Positions 36,443-46,123 of a DNA stretch of 64,000 nucleotides are shown in pieces (within the stretch, counting starts at the first letter, position 1; every line of letters begins with the position of its first letter). Source of the stretch: Brucella rhizosphaerae (GTDB lineage Bacteria; Pseudomonadota; Alphaproteobacteria; Rhizobiales; Rhizobiaceae); the NCBI RefSeq assembly GCF_002252475.1, contig NZ_NNRK01000035.1, positions 62,001 to 126,000 of the forward strand. Direction: 5' to 3'. The notes beneath the pieces are model-generated. The model ran no database searches. It was not told where the DNA came from and was given only the letters and a program-made list of their open reading frames with translations. The translations under genes and the position numbers were made by a program.

Positions 36443-37036
36443 GTGCGCATACTTGTCTTGTCGGTTGTCTTTGGAGTTTTGTTGTCTGGTCAGGCTCGTG
36501 CAGAAGATGACTGGAAAGCCGTTGAGGAAATAAAGCCCTATGCAGTTACAGGCCGGACGGGTCCTGAGCTTTATCAATCGATCGGGCAGAAAGGTCCGAG
36601 GATTGGCGTGGCGCGTGTCATTGCCCATACGACCTACGTGCTGACCTGGGATCGCAAGTTCGATACTTCCAACAATGGTTGCACAATTGTTTCTGCCAAG
36701 CCAAAGCTGAAAATCACTTATACGCTGCCAAAGCCGTCACAGAAGCTACCCTCTCCAGTTAAGGAAAACTGGGACAGGTTTTATGATGGTATCTACAAAC
36801 ATGAGCTTGTGCATGGAGATACAGCCAAGGACATGACGCGCGAAATCGTTCGCACGACGGTCGGCCTTTCGATCCCCAATGACCCGAAGTGTCAGAAAAT
36901 GCGCAGGGAGCTGATCAACCGCATTACGGCACTGGTCAATATCCAGCGCCAGCAAGGCCGTGATTTCGACCGTGTCGAAATGGGTTCCGGCGGCAATGTC
37001 CAGCAGCTTGTTCTGGCGCTAGTGAATGGAGGCTAG
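36443..37036 (+). CDS. Secreted DUF922 protein with HExxH-like motif
   Basis: A 197-residue DUF922-family protein (putative Zn-dependent protease). A signal peptide ('ILVLSVVFGVLLSGQARA') precedes 'YAVTGRTGPELYQSIGQKGP' and the motif 'YKHELVHGDTAKDM', which contains HELVH like a metalloprotease site. The GTG start at 36443 after TTGGAG gives the signal peptide at the N-terminus; ATG 36362 would add 27 unlikely residues. Divergent from the ArsR gene. Role unknown. Confidence 0.8.
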   Translation: MRILVLSVVFGVLLSGQARAEDDWKAVEEIKPYAVTGRTGPELYQSIGQKGPRIGVARVIAHTTYVLTWDRKFDTSNNGCTIVSAKPKLKITYTLPKPSQKLPSPVKENWDRFYDGIYKHELVHGDTAKDMTREIVRTTVGLSIPNDPKCQKMRRELINRITALVNIQRQQGRDFDRVEMGSGGNVQQLVLALVNGG

Positions 37037-37091
37037 CATTTCCAGCAAAAGTGCGTGAGCCTTTTGCGTCGGATGATGCGTTATGAAAAGA

Positions 37092-37118
37092 TAGAGCGGT
37101 TCCCAATTGGAACTGCTC
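37092..37118. repeat. Palindromic repeat with AGAGCGGTTCC arms
   Basis: AGAGCGGTTCC (37092-37102) faces GGAACTGCTCT (37108-37118), one mismatch. It belongs to the AGAGCG-type palindromes seen between genes here. Confidence 0.6.
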
Positions 37119-37120
37119 TG

Positions 37121-37146
37121 GCCCATGCCGGTAATCCGGCATGGGC
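37121..37146. terminator. Hairpin between convergent DUF922 gene and metE
   Basis: Perfect 11-bp stem GCCCATGCCGG / CCGGCATGGGC with a 4-base loop, then TTTC on the plus strand. A likely terminator for both convergent genes. Confidence 0.75.
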
Positions 37147-37154
37147 TTTCATGC

Positions 37155-39515
37155 TTAGGCCAGTTCGGCGCGTAGCGCTTTAGCCGCTGCGACCATGTTG
37201 ACAAGAGCAGGGCGGACTTCGTCCCATTTGCGGGTTTTCAGGCCGCAATCGGGATTGACCCAAAGCTGTCCATCGGAAAGCTGCTTGCGGGCAAGCTCCA
37301 GCAGGTCTGTCATTTCACTGACTTCCGGCACGCGTGGTGAGTGGATGTCATAAACGCCCGGCCCGATGTCGTTCGGATATTTGAACGACTTGAACGCATC
37401 GAGCAGCTCCATGCGTGAGCGTGAGGTTTCAATCGAAATCACGTCGGCATCCATATGAGCAATGGCATCAATGATGTCATTGAACTCCGAATAGCACATA
37501 TGGGTGTGTATCTGCGTCTGGTCGGCCACGCCGCTTGAACAGAGACGGAAGCTTTCGACAGCCCAATCGAGATAGGTCGACCAGTCAGCGCGACGGAGCG
37601 GCAAGCCCTCACGCAAGGCGGCCTCGTCGATCTGGATCATGGTTGCACCAGCACCTTCCAGATCGCTCACTTCGTCGCGGATGGCGAGTGCGATCTGACG
37701 GCAAGTTGCAGCACGTGGAATATCATCGCGAACGAACGACCAGTTGAGGATTGTGACCGGTCCGGTCAACATGCCTTTCATTGGCTTTTCCGTCAGCGAT
37801 TGTGCGTATTTCCACCAGGCAACCGTCATCGGCTCAGGACGGGAAACGTCACCGAAAATGATCGGAGGGCGGACATAGCGCGATCCGTAGCTCTGCACCC
37901 AGGCGTATTTTGTGAAAGCAAAGCCCGAAAGCTGCTCGCCGAAATACTGCACCATGTCGTTGCGCTCAAACTCGCCATGCACCAGCACATCGAGGCCGAT
38001 TTCTTCCTGCCAGCGAATGGCGGCTTCAGTTTCGCGCTGAATGAAGCTTTCGTACTGCGCGTTGCTGATCTCACCCTTGTTGACCGCTGCGCGTGCTTTG
38101 CGCACTTCAGGGGTCTGTGGGAAAGAGCCAATTGTCGTGGTGGGGAAAGCGGGCAGGCCGAGCTTGTCGCTTTGAATTGTGCGCCGTTCGGTGAACACGC
38201 TATTGCGCTTCTTTTGAGCCTCGGTGATTGCGGCTACGCGCTCTTCAACGGCCGGATTGTGTACCTTTGGCGATGTGCGACGGGCTGCGATTGCCTCACT
38301 TGCGGCTTTCAGCTCTGCAAGAACAGTGCTTTTGCCAGATGAAAGCGCACGGCCAAGGATGGCAATCTCACTGATCTTCTGCGCGGCAAAAGCAAGCCAG
38401 GTTTTAAGTTCTGCATCAAGACCGGTTTCCAGTTCGAGATCGATAGGCACATGCAGGAGCGAGCAGGATGGTGCAATTTCAATGCGTTCCAGCCCGCGCT
38501 GTTCAACGATAGGCTGAATGCGGTCGATGATTGCATTGAGATCGGCGCGCCAGATATTGCGGCCATCAATCACACCGAGCGACAGATGCTGATCGGGGCG
38601 TGCTTTTGCTGCAACCTCACTGAGCTGATTTGCGCCACGCACCATATCGACGTGAAGACCGGCGACAGGCAAAGCCAATGCGGTGTCGAGATTGCTGCCC
38701 AGTTCACCGAAATAGCTAGCAAGCAGGATTTTCGCGTCGGATGCAGCCACAAGACGCTGGTAAGCGAGTTCAAAAGCGGCCTGTTCATTGGGGATGAGAT
38801 CGAGAACCAGCGCGGGCTCGTCAATCTGCACCCAGTCGGCGCCAGCATTTGCCAGTTCACGCAGCAGCTCTTCATAAACAGGCAGCAGCTTTGGCAACAG
38901 GGCTACAGGATTGAAGCCTTCAGCGGTGGATTTCGCCAGCTTCAGAAATGTAACCGGGCCAAGAATAACCGGACGTGTGTGGATACCCAAAGCTTTGGCT
39001 TCAAGGAAATGTTCGACCGGTTTGCGGGCGGCAAGCCTGAACTCCTGATCATCAGTGAGTTCTGGCACCATATAGTGATAATTGGTGTCGAACCACTTGG
39101 TCATTTCAAGCGCGGTCACACCATGTGCATGTTCATGCCCAGGTTCATGCCCAGGTTCACGGTTGCCGCAACCGCAATCACTGTTCGATTTGCCTTCACT
39201 ACCGCGGGCCATGGCAAAATAGGTCTGGAGCGATACGTCGCCACCTGACCAGTTATAGCGGACAGGGATCGCGCCAACCATCACAGCCGTGTCGAGCACA
39301 TGATCGTAAAGGGAAAAGTCGTTGGATGGGATTTTCGTAATGCCGTGATCGCGCTGTTCTGCCCAATTGGCAGCACGCAGGGCGCTGGCAATGGTAAGCA
39401 GCTCGGCTTCAGACGACTTGCCTGACCAGAACGCTTCGAGTGCAAACTTCAGTTCGCGATGACGGCCAATGCGCGGAACGCCAAGCGTGGCGGTGGCGAT
39501 GGTGGTTTGTGACAT
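37155..39515 (-). CDS. metE: Cobalamin-independent methionine synthase
   Basis: A 786-residue 5-methyltetrahydropteroyltriglutamate-homocysteine methyltransferase, making methionine without B12. The zinc ligands are all present: His672 and Cys674 ('HTHMCYSEF'), Glu696 ('SIETSRS') and Cys757 ('NPDCGLKTR'), with the same spacing as in E. coli MetE. The core 'TKWFDTNYHYMVPEL' is typical. Odd point: a Cys/His-rich insertion at about residues 113-132 (CGCG, then HEPGHEHAHG-type repeats). Its expression should fall when cobalamin is plentiful, through the riboswitch upstream (39636-39845). Confidence 0.96.
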   Translation of the reverse strand: MSQTTIATATLGVPRIGRHRELKFALEAFWSGKSSEAELLTIASALRAANWAEQRDHGITKIPSNDFSLYDHVLDTAVMVGAIPVRYNWSGGDVSLQTYFAMARGSEGKSNSDCGCGNREPGHEPGHEHAHGVTALEMTKWFDTNYHYMVPELTDDQEFRLAARKPVEHFLEAKALGIHTRPVILGPVTFLKLAKSTAEGFNPVALLPKLLPVYEELLRELANAGADWVQIDEPALVLDLIPNEQAAFELAYQRLVAASDAKILLASYFGELGSNLDTALALPVAGLHVDMVRGANQLSEVAAKARPDQHLSLGVIDGRNIWRADLNAIIDRIQPIVEQRGLERIEIAPSCSLLHVPIDLELETGLDAELKTWLAFAAQKISEIAILGRALSSGKSTVLAELKAASEAIAARRTSPKVHNPAVEERVAAITEAQKKRNSVFTERRTIQSDKLGLPAFPTTTIGSFPQTPEVRKARAAVNKGEISNAQYESFIQRETEAAIRWQEEIGLDVLVHGEFERNDMVQYFGEQLSGFAFTKYAWVQSYGSRYVRPPIIFGDVSRPEPMTVAWWKYAQSLTEKPMKGMLTGPVTILNWSFVRDDIPRAATCRQIALAIRDEVSDLEGAGATMIQIDEAALREGLPLRRADWSTYLDWAVESFRLCSSGVADQTQIHTHMCYSEFNDIIDAIAHMDADVISIETSRSRMELLDAFKSFKYPNDIGPGVYDIHSPRVPEVSEMTDLLELARKQLSDGQLWVNPDCGLKTRKWDEVRPALVNMVAAAKALRAELA

Positions 39516-39566
39516 GGCTATATATACCCCGATATAGATTGGGGCGCGGGTTTACAGACGTGCGCG

Positions 39567-39588
39567 AAAAGGCTGTTGCAATACAGCC
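39567..39588 (-). terminator. metE leader terminator
   Basis: On the minus strand GGCTGT-ATTGCA-ACAGCC is followed by TTTT, between the riboswitch and the metE start. It is a short rho-independent terminator, probably the expression platform that stops transcription when cobalamin is bound. Confidence 0.7.
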
Positions 39589-39635
39589 AGCCCTGCGACA
39601 CTCCGGGACACCCCGCCCGTGGACGTTATTTTGTC

Positions 39636-39845
39636 ATGGCAGGTCTCCTGGCTCACGGGTCAGCACTTCGATCCGCCTTCCCGGAACTTTCATTCCAGTG
39701 GCATGATGGATTTCAGCTCGCCGCTTACAGTTGCGGGGGCAGCACCGGTTTTGCTCGATTTTTATATCCTCGCGTACAATCCCGTCTGAAAAGCCTGTCG
39801 ACTTTTCCGGGGCATACGCCAGCGCACCGGTTTCCCTCTTAGCTT
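39636..39845 (-). ncRNA. Cobalamin (B12) riboswitch controlling metE
   Basis: The minus strand carries the B12 box AGCCAGGAGACCTGCC (39638-39653), the conserved GCCACTG (39696-39702), the CCCGCAACTGTAAGCGG core (39721-39737), and the 5' part with AACCGGTGCG (39826-39835 region). This is the standard cobalamin riboswitch layout and lies 120 bases upstream of metE. A TTGACA-like -35 box is at 39907-39912. The 94-codon ORF overlapping this stretch is not a gene. Confidence 0.93.
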
Positions 39846-39912
39846 CCGTCGGAAAGGCTGACGGAAGAACCATAACAAGCTTCAATCTGACGGAAGCTAC
39901 GCTCCTTGTCAA

Positions 39913-40260
39913 TATCATATAAAGGAATGTTTATATCTTTATGGAATTAAAGTTCGTGCTACCAATTTTGATTGACCTAAAGTTGGAGGCGGTTGATGAG
40001 AAGATTAGATGGCAAATAAGAGAAAACTCTAATAACAACATAGAATTAGGGGGAGTGAGCATGGCTTTGTGAGCGCCTGCAATCTCAATTGATATGGCTC
40101 AGTGGTGTGACTCGTGCTAACGGTGCCACTATTGGACTGATTTCGTTGTTGGTCATCTAACTTAGATGACTGATATCGCTGACTAAAAAGAGTTGAGTTT
40201 GGCCGAATCCTCATCGGCAATTATTCGTTTTCTCGCCATGAGGGGGCAGGATATATTCAT
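39913..40260. other. Intergenic gap upstream of the wbkD-like gene
   Basis: About 350 bases, AT-rich, with no gene I can support. It should hold the promoter of the 40261 gene; no clear repeat or operator is visible. GGGGGCAGGAT at 40241-40252 contains the ribosome site. Confidence 0.6.
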
Positions 40261-42129
40261 ATGAGTTTCAGATATCCCTGGCAGAGACTGGCTTTATTGC
40301 CACGTATCGGTAAGCAGATCATACTTCTGCTCAGCGATTGTCTATTGTTATTGCTCAGTGCCTATCTCGCCTTTGTGATGCGTCTTGGGTTTGTTTTTGT
40401 CCCGACGCAGACGCAGATTTTCCTGATCGCTATTGCGCCTGCTCTTGCGATTCCGGTTTTTGTTCGTTTTGGGCTTTATCGGGCGATTATTCGTTATCTC
40501 GCCGAGCGGGCCATATGGCCGATTTTTCAGGCAACGGCCATTGCAGCACTTTTCTGGGTGGCGCTGGTCTTTCTGATGGAATCCTATGGCGGGGCTGGTT
40601 TGCCTCGGTCTGTTCCCCTTCTTTATTGGCTTTTGAGCACGGTTCTCATTTCTGCGAGCCGTTTTGGCGCAAAATGGCTGCTGCGCAGTGCGGAAACCAG
40701 CAAGGTCTATTCAAGTACTGCATTGATTATTGGTGTGGGTGAACCGGGCCGTCAGCTGGCGACCGCGCTGAGAAGCCATAGCGATACGCATGTGATCGGT
40801 TTCGTGGACCCGACAGGCAAGCTCAGCGGAATGGATATTATCGGACTCCGCGTCTACGATGTGCCTCAGATTCCGCACCTGATCGAAAATTTCGGAATTC
40901 GGCAGGTGGTTATTTCCGAGCCGGAGCTGGATCAAAAGCAGAGGCAGGAGTTGGCACGTTTACTTGGCCGTCTGCCGGTCAGTACACGCATTCTGCCTCC
41001 AATCGCGGATTTGACTGCTGGCAAATACCTCGTCAGTGCCTTGCGCAATGTCGAAATTGATGACTTGCTGGGGCGTTCGCCTGTGCCGCCAGACGCCAAT
41101 CTCCTTCGCGAAGTCGTTGAAGGACGGCGTATCATGGTTACGGGCGCTGGTGGGTCGATCGGCAGCCAGCTTTGCCGAACGATTGCGCAGTGGAATCCCA
41201 GCTGCATCGTACTTTTTGAATCCAGCGAATTTGCACTTTATCAGATCGAGCGGCAGCTACGCCAGATTGCGCCTTGTGTCGTCATTCCGGTTCTTGGCAG
41301 TGTGGCGAGCCAGCATTGCGTCGAAAAAGCTATTCGCGCGCATGCCGTTGATACGGTCTATCATTGTGCGGCCTATAAGCATGTACCGCTTGTTGAGCAA
41401 AATCCGCTGGTCGGTATCAGCAACAACGTGTTTGGAACTCTGAACGTTGCAGCGGCAGCTCTTGCGACCGATGTCGAACGGATGGTGCTGATTTCATCTG
41501 ACAAGGCCGTCAGGCCAACGAATGTGATGGGCGCGACAAAGCGCTGGGCTGAACTTGTCGTCTATTACTACGGCACACTCGCTGAAAAGGCGGGCCAACA
41601 TAAGTCGTTCTATTCCGTTCGCTTCGGCAATGTTCTGGGCTCTAACGGTTCAGTGGTTCCGCTTTTCCGCGAGCAGATCGCCAATGGTGGGCCGATTACC
41701 CTCACTCATGAAGACATGACGCGTTACTTCATGTCGATCAAGGAAGCAGCCGAACTGATCGTCCAGTCAGGCGCGATTGCCAAATCTGGCGATACGGTGC
41801 TTCTCGAAATGGGTGACCCGGTCAAGGTTAGGGATTTGGCCGAAAACATGGTTCTGCTTGCGGGGCTGACAGTCCGCACCGCAGAGCACCCCGATGGTGA
41901 TATTGCGATCGAGGTAACGGGAATTCGCGAAGGTGAGAAGATGTTCGAAGAACTCTTCTACGATCCTTCTCAGGCGCAGCCCACACGCCACCCAAAAATC
42001 ATGCGTGCACCAAAGGGTCAGAAGGTTGCTGTGGATGTTCCTAAAAGCCTCGATACCCTTCGGACTTCAATGGAAACTGAAGATGTCAATGCAGTCCGTA
42101 AGGTCCTCTTTGACGTTATAACTTCCTGA
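40261..42129 (+). CDS. wbkD: Membrane-anchored nucleotide-sugar epimerase/dehydratase (WbkD/FlaA1/CapD type)
   Basis: A 622-residue polysaccharide biosynthesis protein. The N-terminal 150 residues hold four hydrophobic helices, then a CoA-like Rossmann domain (residues ~150-270, 'ALIIGVGEPGRQLATAL') and an extended SDR domain with NAD motif GAGGSIG at 295-301 and 'SSDKAVRPTNVMGATKR'. Length and layout match WbpM/PglF-like UDP-HexNAc 4,6-dehydratases and Brucella WbkD. Such enzymes make the UDP-deoxyaminosugar that starts O-antigen. It overlaps the convergent wbkF-like gene by 14 bases at the 3' ends. Confidence 0.9.
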   Translation: MSFRYPWQRLALLPRIGKQIILLLSDCLLLLLSAYLAFVMRLGFVFVPTQTQIFLIAIAPALAIPVFVRFGLYRAIIRYLAERAIWPIFQATAIAALFWVALVFLMESYGGAGLPRSVPLLYWLLSTVLISASRFGAKWLLRSAETSKVYSSTALIIGVGEPGRQLATALRSHSDTHVIGFVDPTGKLSGMDIIGLRVYDVPQIPHLIENFGIRQVVISEPELDQKQRQELARLLGRLPVSTRILPPIADLTAGKYLVSALRNVEIDDLLGRSPVPPDANLLREVVEGRRIMVTGAGGSIGSQLCRTIAQWNPSCIVLFESSEFALYQIERQLRQIAPCVVIPVLGSVASQHCVEKAIRAHAVDTVYHCAAYKHVPLVEQNPLVGISNNVFGTLNVAAAALATDVERMVLISSDKAVRPTNVMGATKRWAELVVYYYGTLAEKAGQHKSFYSVRFGNVLGSNGSVVPLFREQIANGGPITLTHEDMTRYFMSIKEAAELIVQSGAIAKSGDTVLLEMGDPVKVRDLAENMVLLAGLTVRTAEHPDGDIAIEVTGIREGEKMFEELFYDPSQAQPTRHPKIMRAPKGQKVAVDVPKSLDTLRTSMETEDVNAVRKVLFDVITS

Positions 42130-43135
42130 AGCGCCCACGAAAGTCGAGAAGCAGCAACAAAACCGCGACCACAGCGATAAGCAGAAAGATGATCTGCGAA
42201 ATTCTATGGTCAAAAATCATGATCGCTGCGGCACAGGCTATCAGAACGATATTGAGCAGTGCGACGTGGTTAACCACCTTCATCACGCTCCAGCCGGCCC
42301 GTTTGGCGACTTGATAGGCGTGTTTTGAATGCGCTTTCAGGATATTTTCGCCTGCCAGTCCGCGCAGGATGATCGTCGTTCCGGCATCAAGCACGTAATA
42401 GAGTGGCAGGATGAGCGCCACGACGATATGGGTCTCTCGCGCCAGAAGCAGAAGAGTGGTTCCTGCAAGAAGACCCAGCGGGAAGCTGCCGGAGTCACCG
42501 AGAAAAACACTTGCGGGCGGACGGTTGTAAAAAGCAAAGCCGAGAAGTCCGCCTGCTATGATGGCGGCAATTGTGCCACTTTCAACGCCTGCAAGCTGAA
42601 ACGCTGCAAGCAGCGCAATCCCAGCCATTGGCACGCCGATGCCTGCAACAGTCATGCAATCGAGACCGTCCATGAAATTTGTGACATTGATGGCGGCCAC
42701 AAGCGTGATCACAATCAGTGCGATTTCAATCCAGTGGGGTAGGAGCTCGGGCAATAGGCGGAAATCGGGTCCGAACCCATAGGCCACAATACACGAGGCC
42801 ACGAATTGCGAGCCAAAGCGTGTGGTGACGGAAAGTTCAAAACGATCATCCAGTCCGCCAATAACCCAGAGCAACAAGCAGGCAATGCAGAGACTGAGGA
42901 CCAGATCAAGGGTCAGTCCGAGATCTGTGCCGAACATTAAGAGCGAAATGAGTATTGCGGGTATGAGAGCGAGGCCGCCGAGTTGCCGGGCGGCTACGCT
43001 ATGGTTTGAGCGTGCATTGAACTTTGCAGCAAGAAAACCTGCTGGCAGGAGCGCAGAGAGAACGTAAAGACCAACGCCACAAAGAATGGCGCTTGCAAGA
43101 AAGGAAACCAGCAGCAAAATCATTGCGACAACCAA
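42116..43135 (-). CDS. wbkF: Polyprenyl-phosphate sugar-1-phosphate transferase (WbkF/WecA family)
   Basis: A 339-residue, very hydrophobic glycosyltransferase family 4 (MraY/WecA) enzyme with about 11 helices. Catalytic-type motifs: 'INVTNFMDGLDCM' and 'VFLGDSGSFPLG', and the C-terminal 'AHSKHAYQ' His motif. It is expected to transfer a HexNAc-1-phosphate to undecaprenyl phosphate, the first step of O-antigen assembly. Its neighbour, the wbkD-like gene, makes the donor. Brucella WbkF and WbkD are also adjacent in the O-antigen region. Confidence 0.9.
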   Translation of the reverse strand: MVVAMILLLVSFLASAILCGVGLYVLSALLPAGFLAAKFNARSNHSVAARQLGGLALIPAILISLLMFGTDLGLTLDLVLSLCIACLLLWVIGGLDDRFELSVTTRFGSQFVASCIVAYGFGPDFRLLPELLPHWIEIALIVITLVAAINVTNFMDGLDCMTVAGIGVPMAGIALLAAFQLAGVESGTIAAIIAGGLLGFAFYNRPPASVFLGDSGSFPLGLLAGTTLLLLARETHIVVALILPLYYVLDAGTTIILRGLAGENILKAHSKHAYQVAKRAGWSVMKVVNHVALLNIVLIACAAAIMIFDHRISQIIFLLIAVVAVLLLLLDFRGRFRKL

Positions 43136-43342
43136 TAAAAAATGACTCTATCCCCGGAGTACCAGCTTTGCAGGGGAAGGCAAATCCCTTGCGCTTGGTT
43201 GATTTGAGCTGTCCGTCGCTCATTGTGGAAATTCTTTATCCCCAGCCCTTGTAAAGCTTGCCAGATTTCGGCAATAGGCGATTGCACTTAGTGCAGGGAG
43301 CGGCTATAAGCCCGCCCAATCGATGATATCGATCTGACTTGT

Positions 43343-43417
43343 TGGGGCGTAGCCAAGCGGTAAGGCACCGGTTTTTGGTACCGGCATCCCCTGGTTCGAA
43401 TCCAGGCGCCCCAGCCA
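43343..43417 (+). tRNA. tRNA-Gln (anticodon TTG)
   Basis: A 75-base tRNA. Acceptor arms TGGGGCG / CGCCCCA, anticodon stem CCGGT / ACCGG with loop TTTTGGT giving TTG (reads CAA, Gln), T-arm with GGTTCGAATCC, and encoded CCA end at 43415-43417. It is the likely attachment site for the integrase element downstream. Confidence 0.95.
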
Positions 43418-43739
43418 TGAATAGCGATCAAAATCAAAGGCTTATTGATTCTGCTTATCTTTCCGCTTAGGTGGAATTCTTCAGTTTTCTTATATTCGCC
43501 GGATGTGCACTTAACTGTGGCACAGAGCTATGACACATGCCGATTCTCTAAAAATCGGTTCCGTGTCCGCTCCAGATGATGGATATGACATGCCAGTCAG
43601 ACATCAGTTTCAATATCTTCGGCGGCACGGAAATATTTTCTATTAGCGTCCGCGTCTCCCCACACAATTGGTACGCAATATTGGTTCGCGTCAACTTGCT
43701 TTCAGTCTCAAACAATCAACTCATCGGCAGGAAAGCTAT

Positions 43740-45634
43740 ATGGTCCGCAAGCTCGATTTGATGCAATTTGAAATCACAGAAAGCCCACGAAGTGCATTAA
43801 TTTCGAAAGAAGCTCTTGAAAAATTGTTCCAGTCCGAAATTACACGGATGAACGCTCATATGGAAAACCTTCAGTTCGCGGGACAACGCACGGAGGCGGG
43901 CTTTCATCACATTGATAATATGAGCGTTGATCTGGAAGTGGGCTGGGCATACAGGTTAATTGAAAAATTCGGCACTCGACATGTTCTGTTCGAAAGTAAG
44001 AGTTGTAAGGGTGCTCGCTATCTCGAACAATTAAATGTGCCTAACAGTCTCCGTCAGGGGATTGTCACAACCTATCATCAGGAACGCGTTGACGCTGAAA
44101 GTTCGCGCTTCAGCACAGAAATCCGGGCTCTCATGGAGGAGCACGGATTGGCGTATTCCATATTGAACTTGGAAAAGGCTAAAGCCGAGGCTTTCAAAGC
44201 CCGCGCTGATGTGCTCCTGAATACGCAAGAGCGATACCTAATCGAGTTTCCTACTGAACAAGTTGAGCCGAACGTTGTCGAGGCGCTGCCATCAGTGACC
44301 GTTGCTGACGTCCCTGAGAAGCCACATCCTATCTCACACTCACACTCACAGCAGGTGCCACTCACCGAACCAGTGCCTGTGATTGCTCCAGCAATCTCTG
44401 CGCTGCCCGGCATCGATCTCCCCGTGAGGCAGTTCATGAAACAATGTGAGCTGCTTATCGCCAATAATAGGGAGAATTGGAATGAAGACACAGCAAAAGA
44501 CGTCAGGACGATTGTTTGTATTTTCAGTGGTATTCTAACAGAACACCACGTTCTAACCAGCAGCGGCATCGATCAGACACACCTCGCTGCCTTACGCCAG
44601 TATTTCAACAACATATTAACCCGATGGGGAAGCAGTAACCGCTACGTCGCGATGACAACGCTGCAATTAGCGAGGCAACACAACGGGCGGTCACACTCGC
44701 GGAACGTAACCACCAGCCTGCGCCAAAGGTTGGCCTATCGAGCGGAACTATCCGACGTCATCTGGGCAACCTTGAGCAGTTCCTAAACCACATAGTCGCA
44801 TCCGGCTATTCATTACGCGCTTTCACATTCAAAGGTATCAAACCGAAGAAGCGATCTTCTGCAACTGTTCGCGCTCTGACAGATAAACCGGAGCCGGAAC
44901 AGATCGCGCCTATCTTTCAACTTCCTGTTTTTACTGGATGTGCAGGCCCGCTTCCTAATCTGATGCGGATAAAGGGTGACGAAGTTTATCACTCATCACT
45001 CTACTTCGCTCCGATGTTAATCACATATCTGGGATTACGCAGAGCTGAAGCAGCGGGTTGGGCTGTTGCAGACATCGTGAAGGAAGATGGCATCTGGGCT
45101 ATAAAAATCCGAGCCAACTCTATTCGGGGTGTAAAAAATCTGCGGTCAGCACGATCCGTACCTGTCCCTGAGGAGCTTTTGCGCCTTGGCTTCATCGACT
45201 ATGTGTATCGTCTCAAAGAATTGAATCACTCAAGTTTATTTCCTGAATTGATGTCTCCCTCATCGAAAGCCAATCCGGGTGACCGGTTCTATAAAACCTT
45301 CGTTCCGTTGATGAAAGCGGAGAGGGAAGTTGCAGCACAACTATGGGCGCGCACCATCCATGCGTTCCGTCATGGCTTTAGCAACACGTTGAAACAACAA
45401 GGCGTGGAGATTTCAACTATCGAGGATATTACGGGCCATCTTGGACGCACGGAAGGCGAAATGCGTTATACGCAAATCGCCAGGTTGGGTCTTATGCAAA
45501 AGGCAATTGATGCTTACCCGATAATTACAGATCATCTCGAACGTCAACCAATTCGCCTTTTGCCTTTCGTTGAGGCTTCTGAACCTGCTCCATGGTTTAA
45601 GATAAGAAAGCAAAGGGCTTCGAAGCGACCGTGA
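43740..45634 (+). pseudogene. Tyrosine-type integrase, frameshifted
   Basis: A phage-type tyrosine recombinase split in two frames. The first part (43740-44667) holds the N-terminal region and core-binding start; the second reading (from 44669 to 45634) holds the catalytic domain with 'LGLRRAEAAG', 'HAFRHGF' (HxxR), 'GHLGRTEGEMRY' and the Tyr. The join lies near 44668, where one missing base would restore a continuous protein; the second frame is open back to 44639. ATG 43740 follows AGGAAAG. It lies 322 bases past tRNA-Gln, the usual place for an integrated element. It is inactive unless the shift is a sequencing error. Confidence 0.88.
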
Positions 45635-46123
45635 TTGGGCTCCGTATTGAAAAGCGGCGAGAAAGCACTTGCCGCTGCGGTTTGTCATTGTGAGTACTCA
45701 CCTTCGAGAACTTTAATAGGCTTCGGGTTCAGCCGCTTTCGAAACCTGACGGCTCGCGGTAAACGGCGTTAGTGCTGATCAAACTTGCGAGCAAACTAAT
45801 TCGCAATGAGTTACCGAAAGCGTGTTTTAGATTGCCCCAAAATCTACATGACGTGCAGTCACTTCACTTTGGGTTGCACACAAGTCACCTAAATTCATGA
45901 CAATTTGCAGTAATCGGATTCCGATTTCAGTTTTTGCGTTACAGATTTTTACGCAAACGTTACCAAATCTGAGTTTTCCGATTCCGAAGCAAACGTGGTT
46001 TGCGAGGGAGAGCTTGGCGGAGAAAATCATTTTTCGCTGACGGTTTCTGAGCTCATAGTTTAATTAAGGACGCTGACTTTGGAGAACTAATGAGGTCATT
46101 GAGCAGGGAGCAAAGCAGACCGT
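45635..46123. other. Gap downstream of the broken integrase
   Basis: About 490 bases without a supported gene. A 67-codon minus-strand frame at 45827-46030 has no ribosome site or family resemblance. The run includes several near-repeats such as GCAAACGTGGTTTGC at 45983-45997. It is probably element DNA. Confidence 0.5.

Noticed and set aside
39634-39918. 94-codon ORF on the minus strand upstream of metE
   Set aside because: It coincides with the cobalamin riboswitch; its codons are explained by the conserved RNA.
45827-46030. 67-codon minus-strand ORF
   Set aside because: No start signal or family resemblance.
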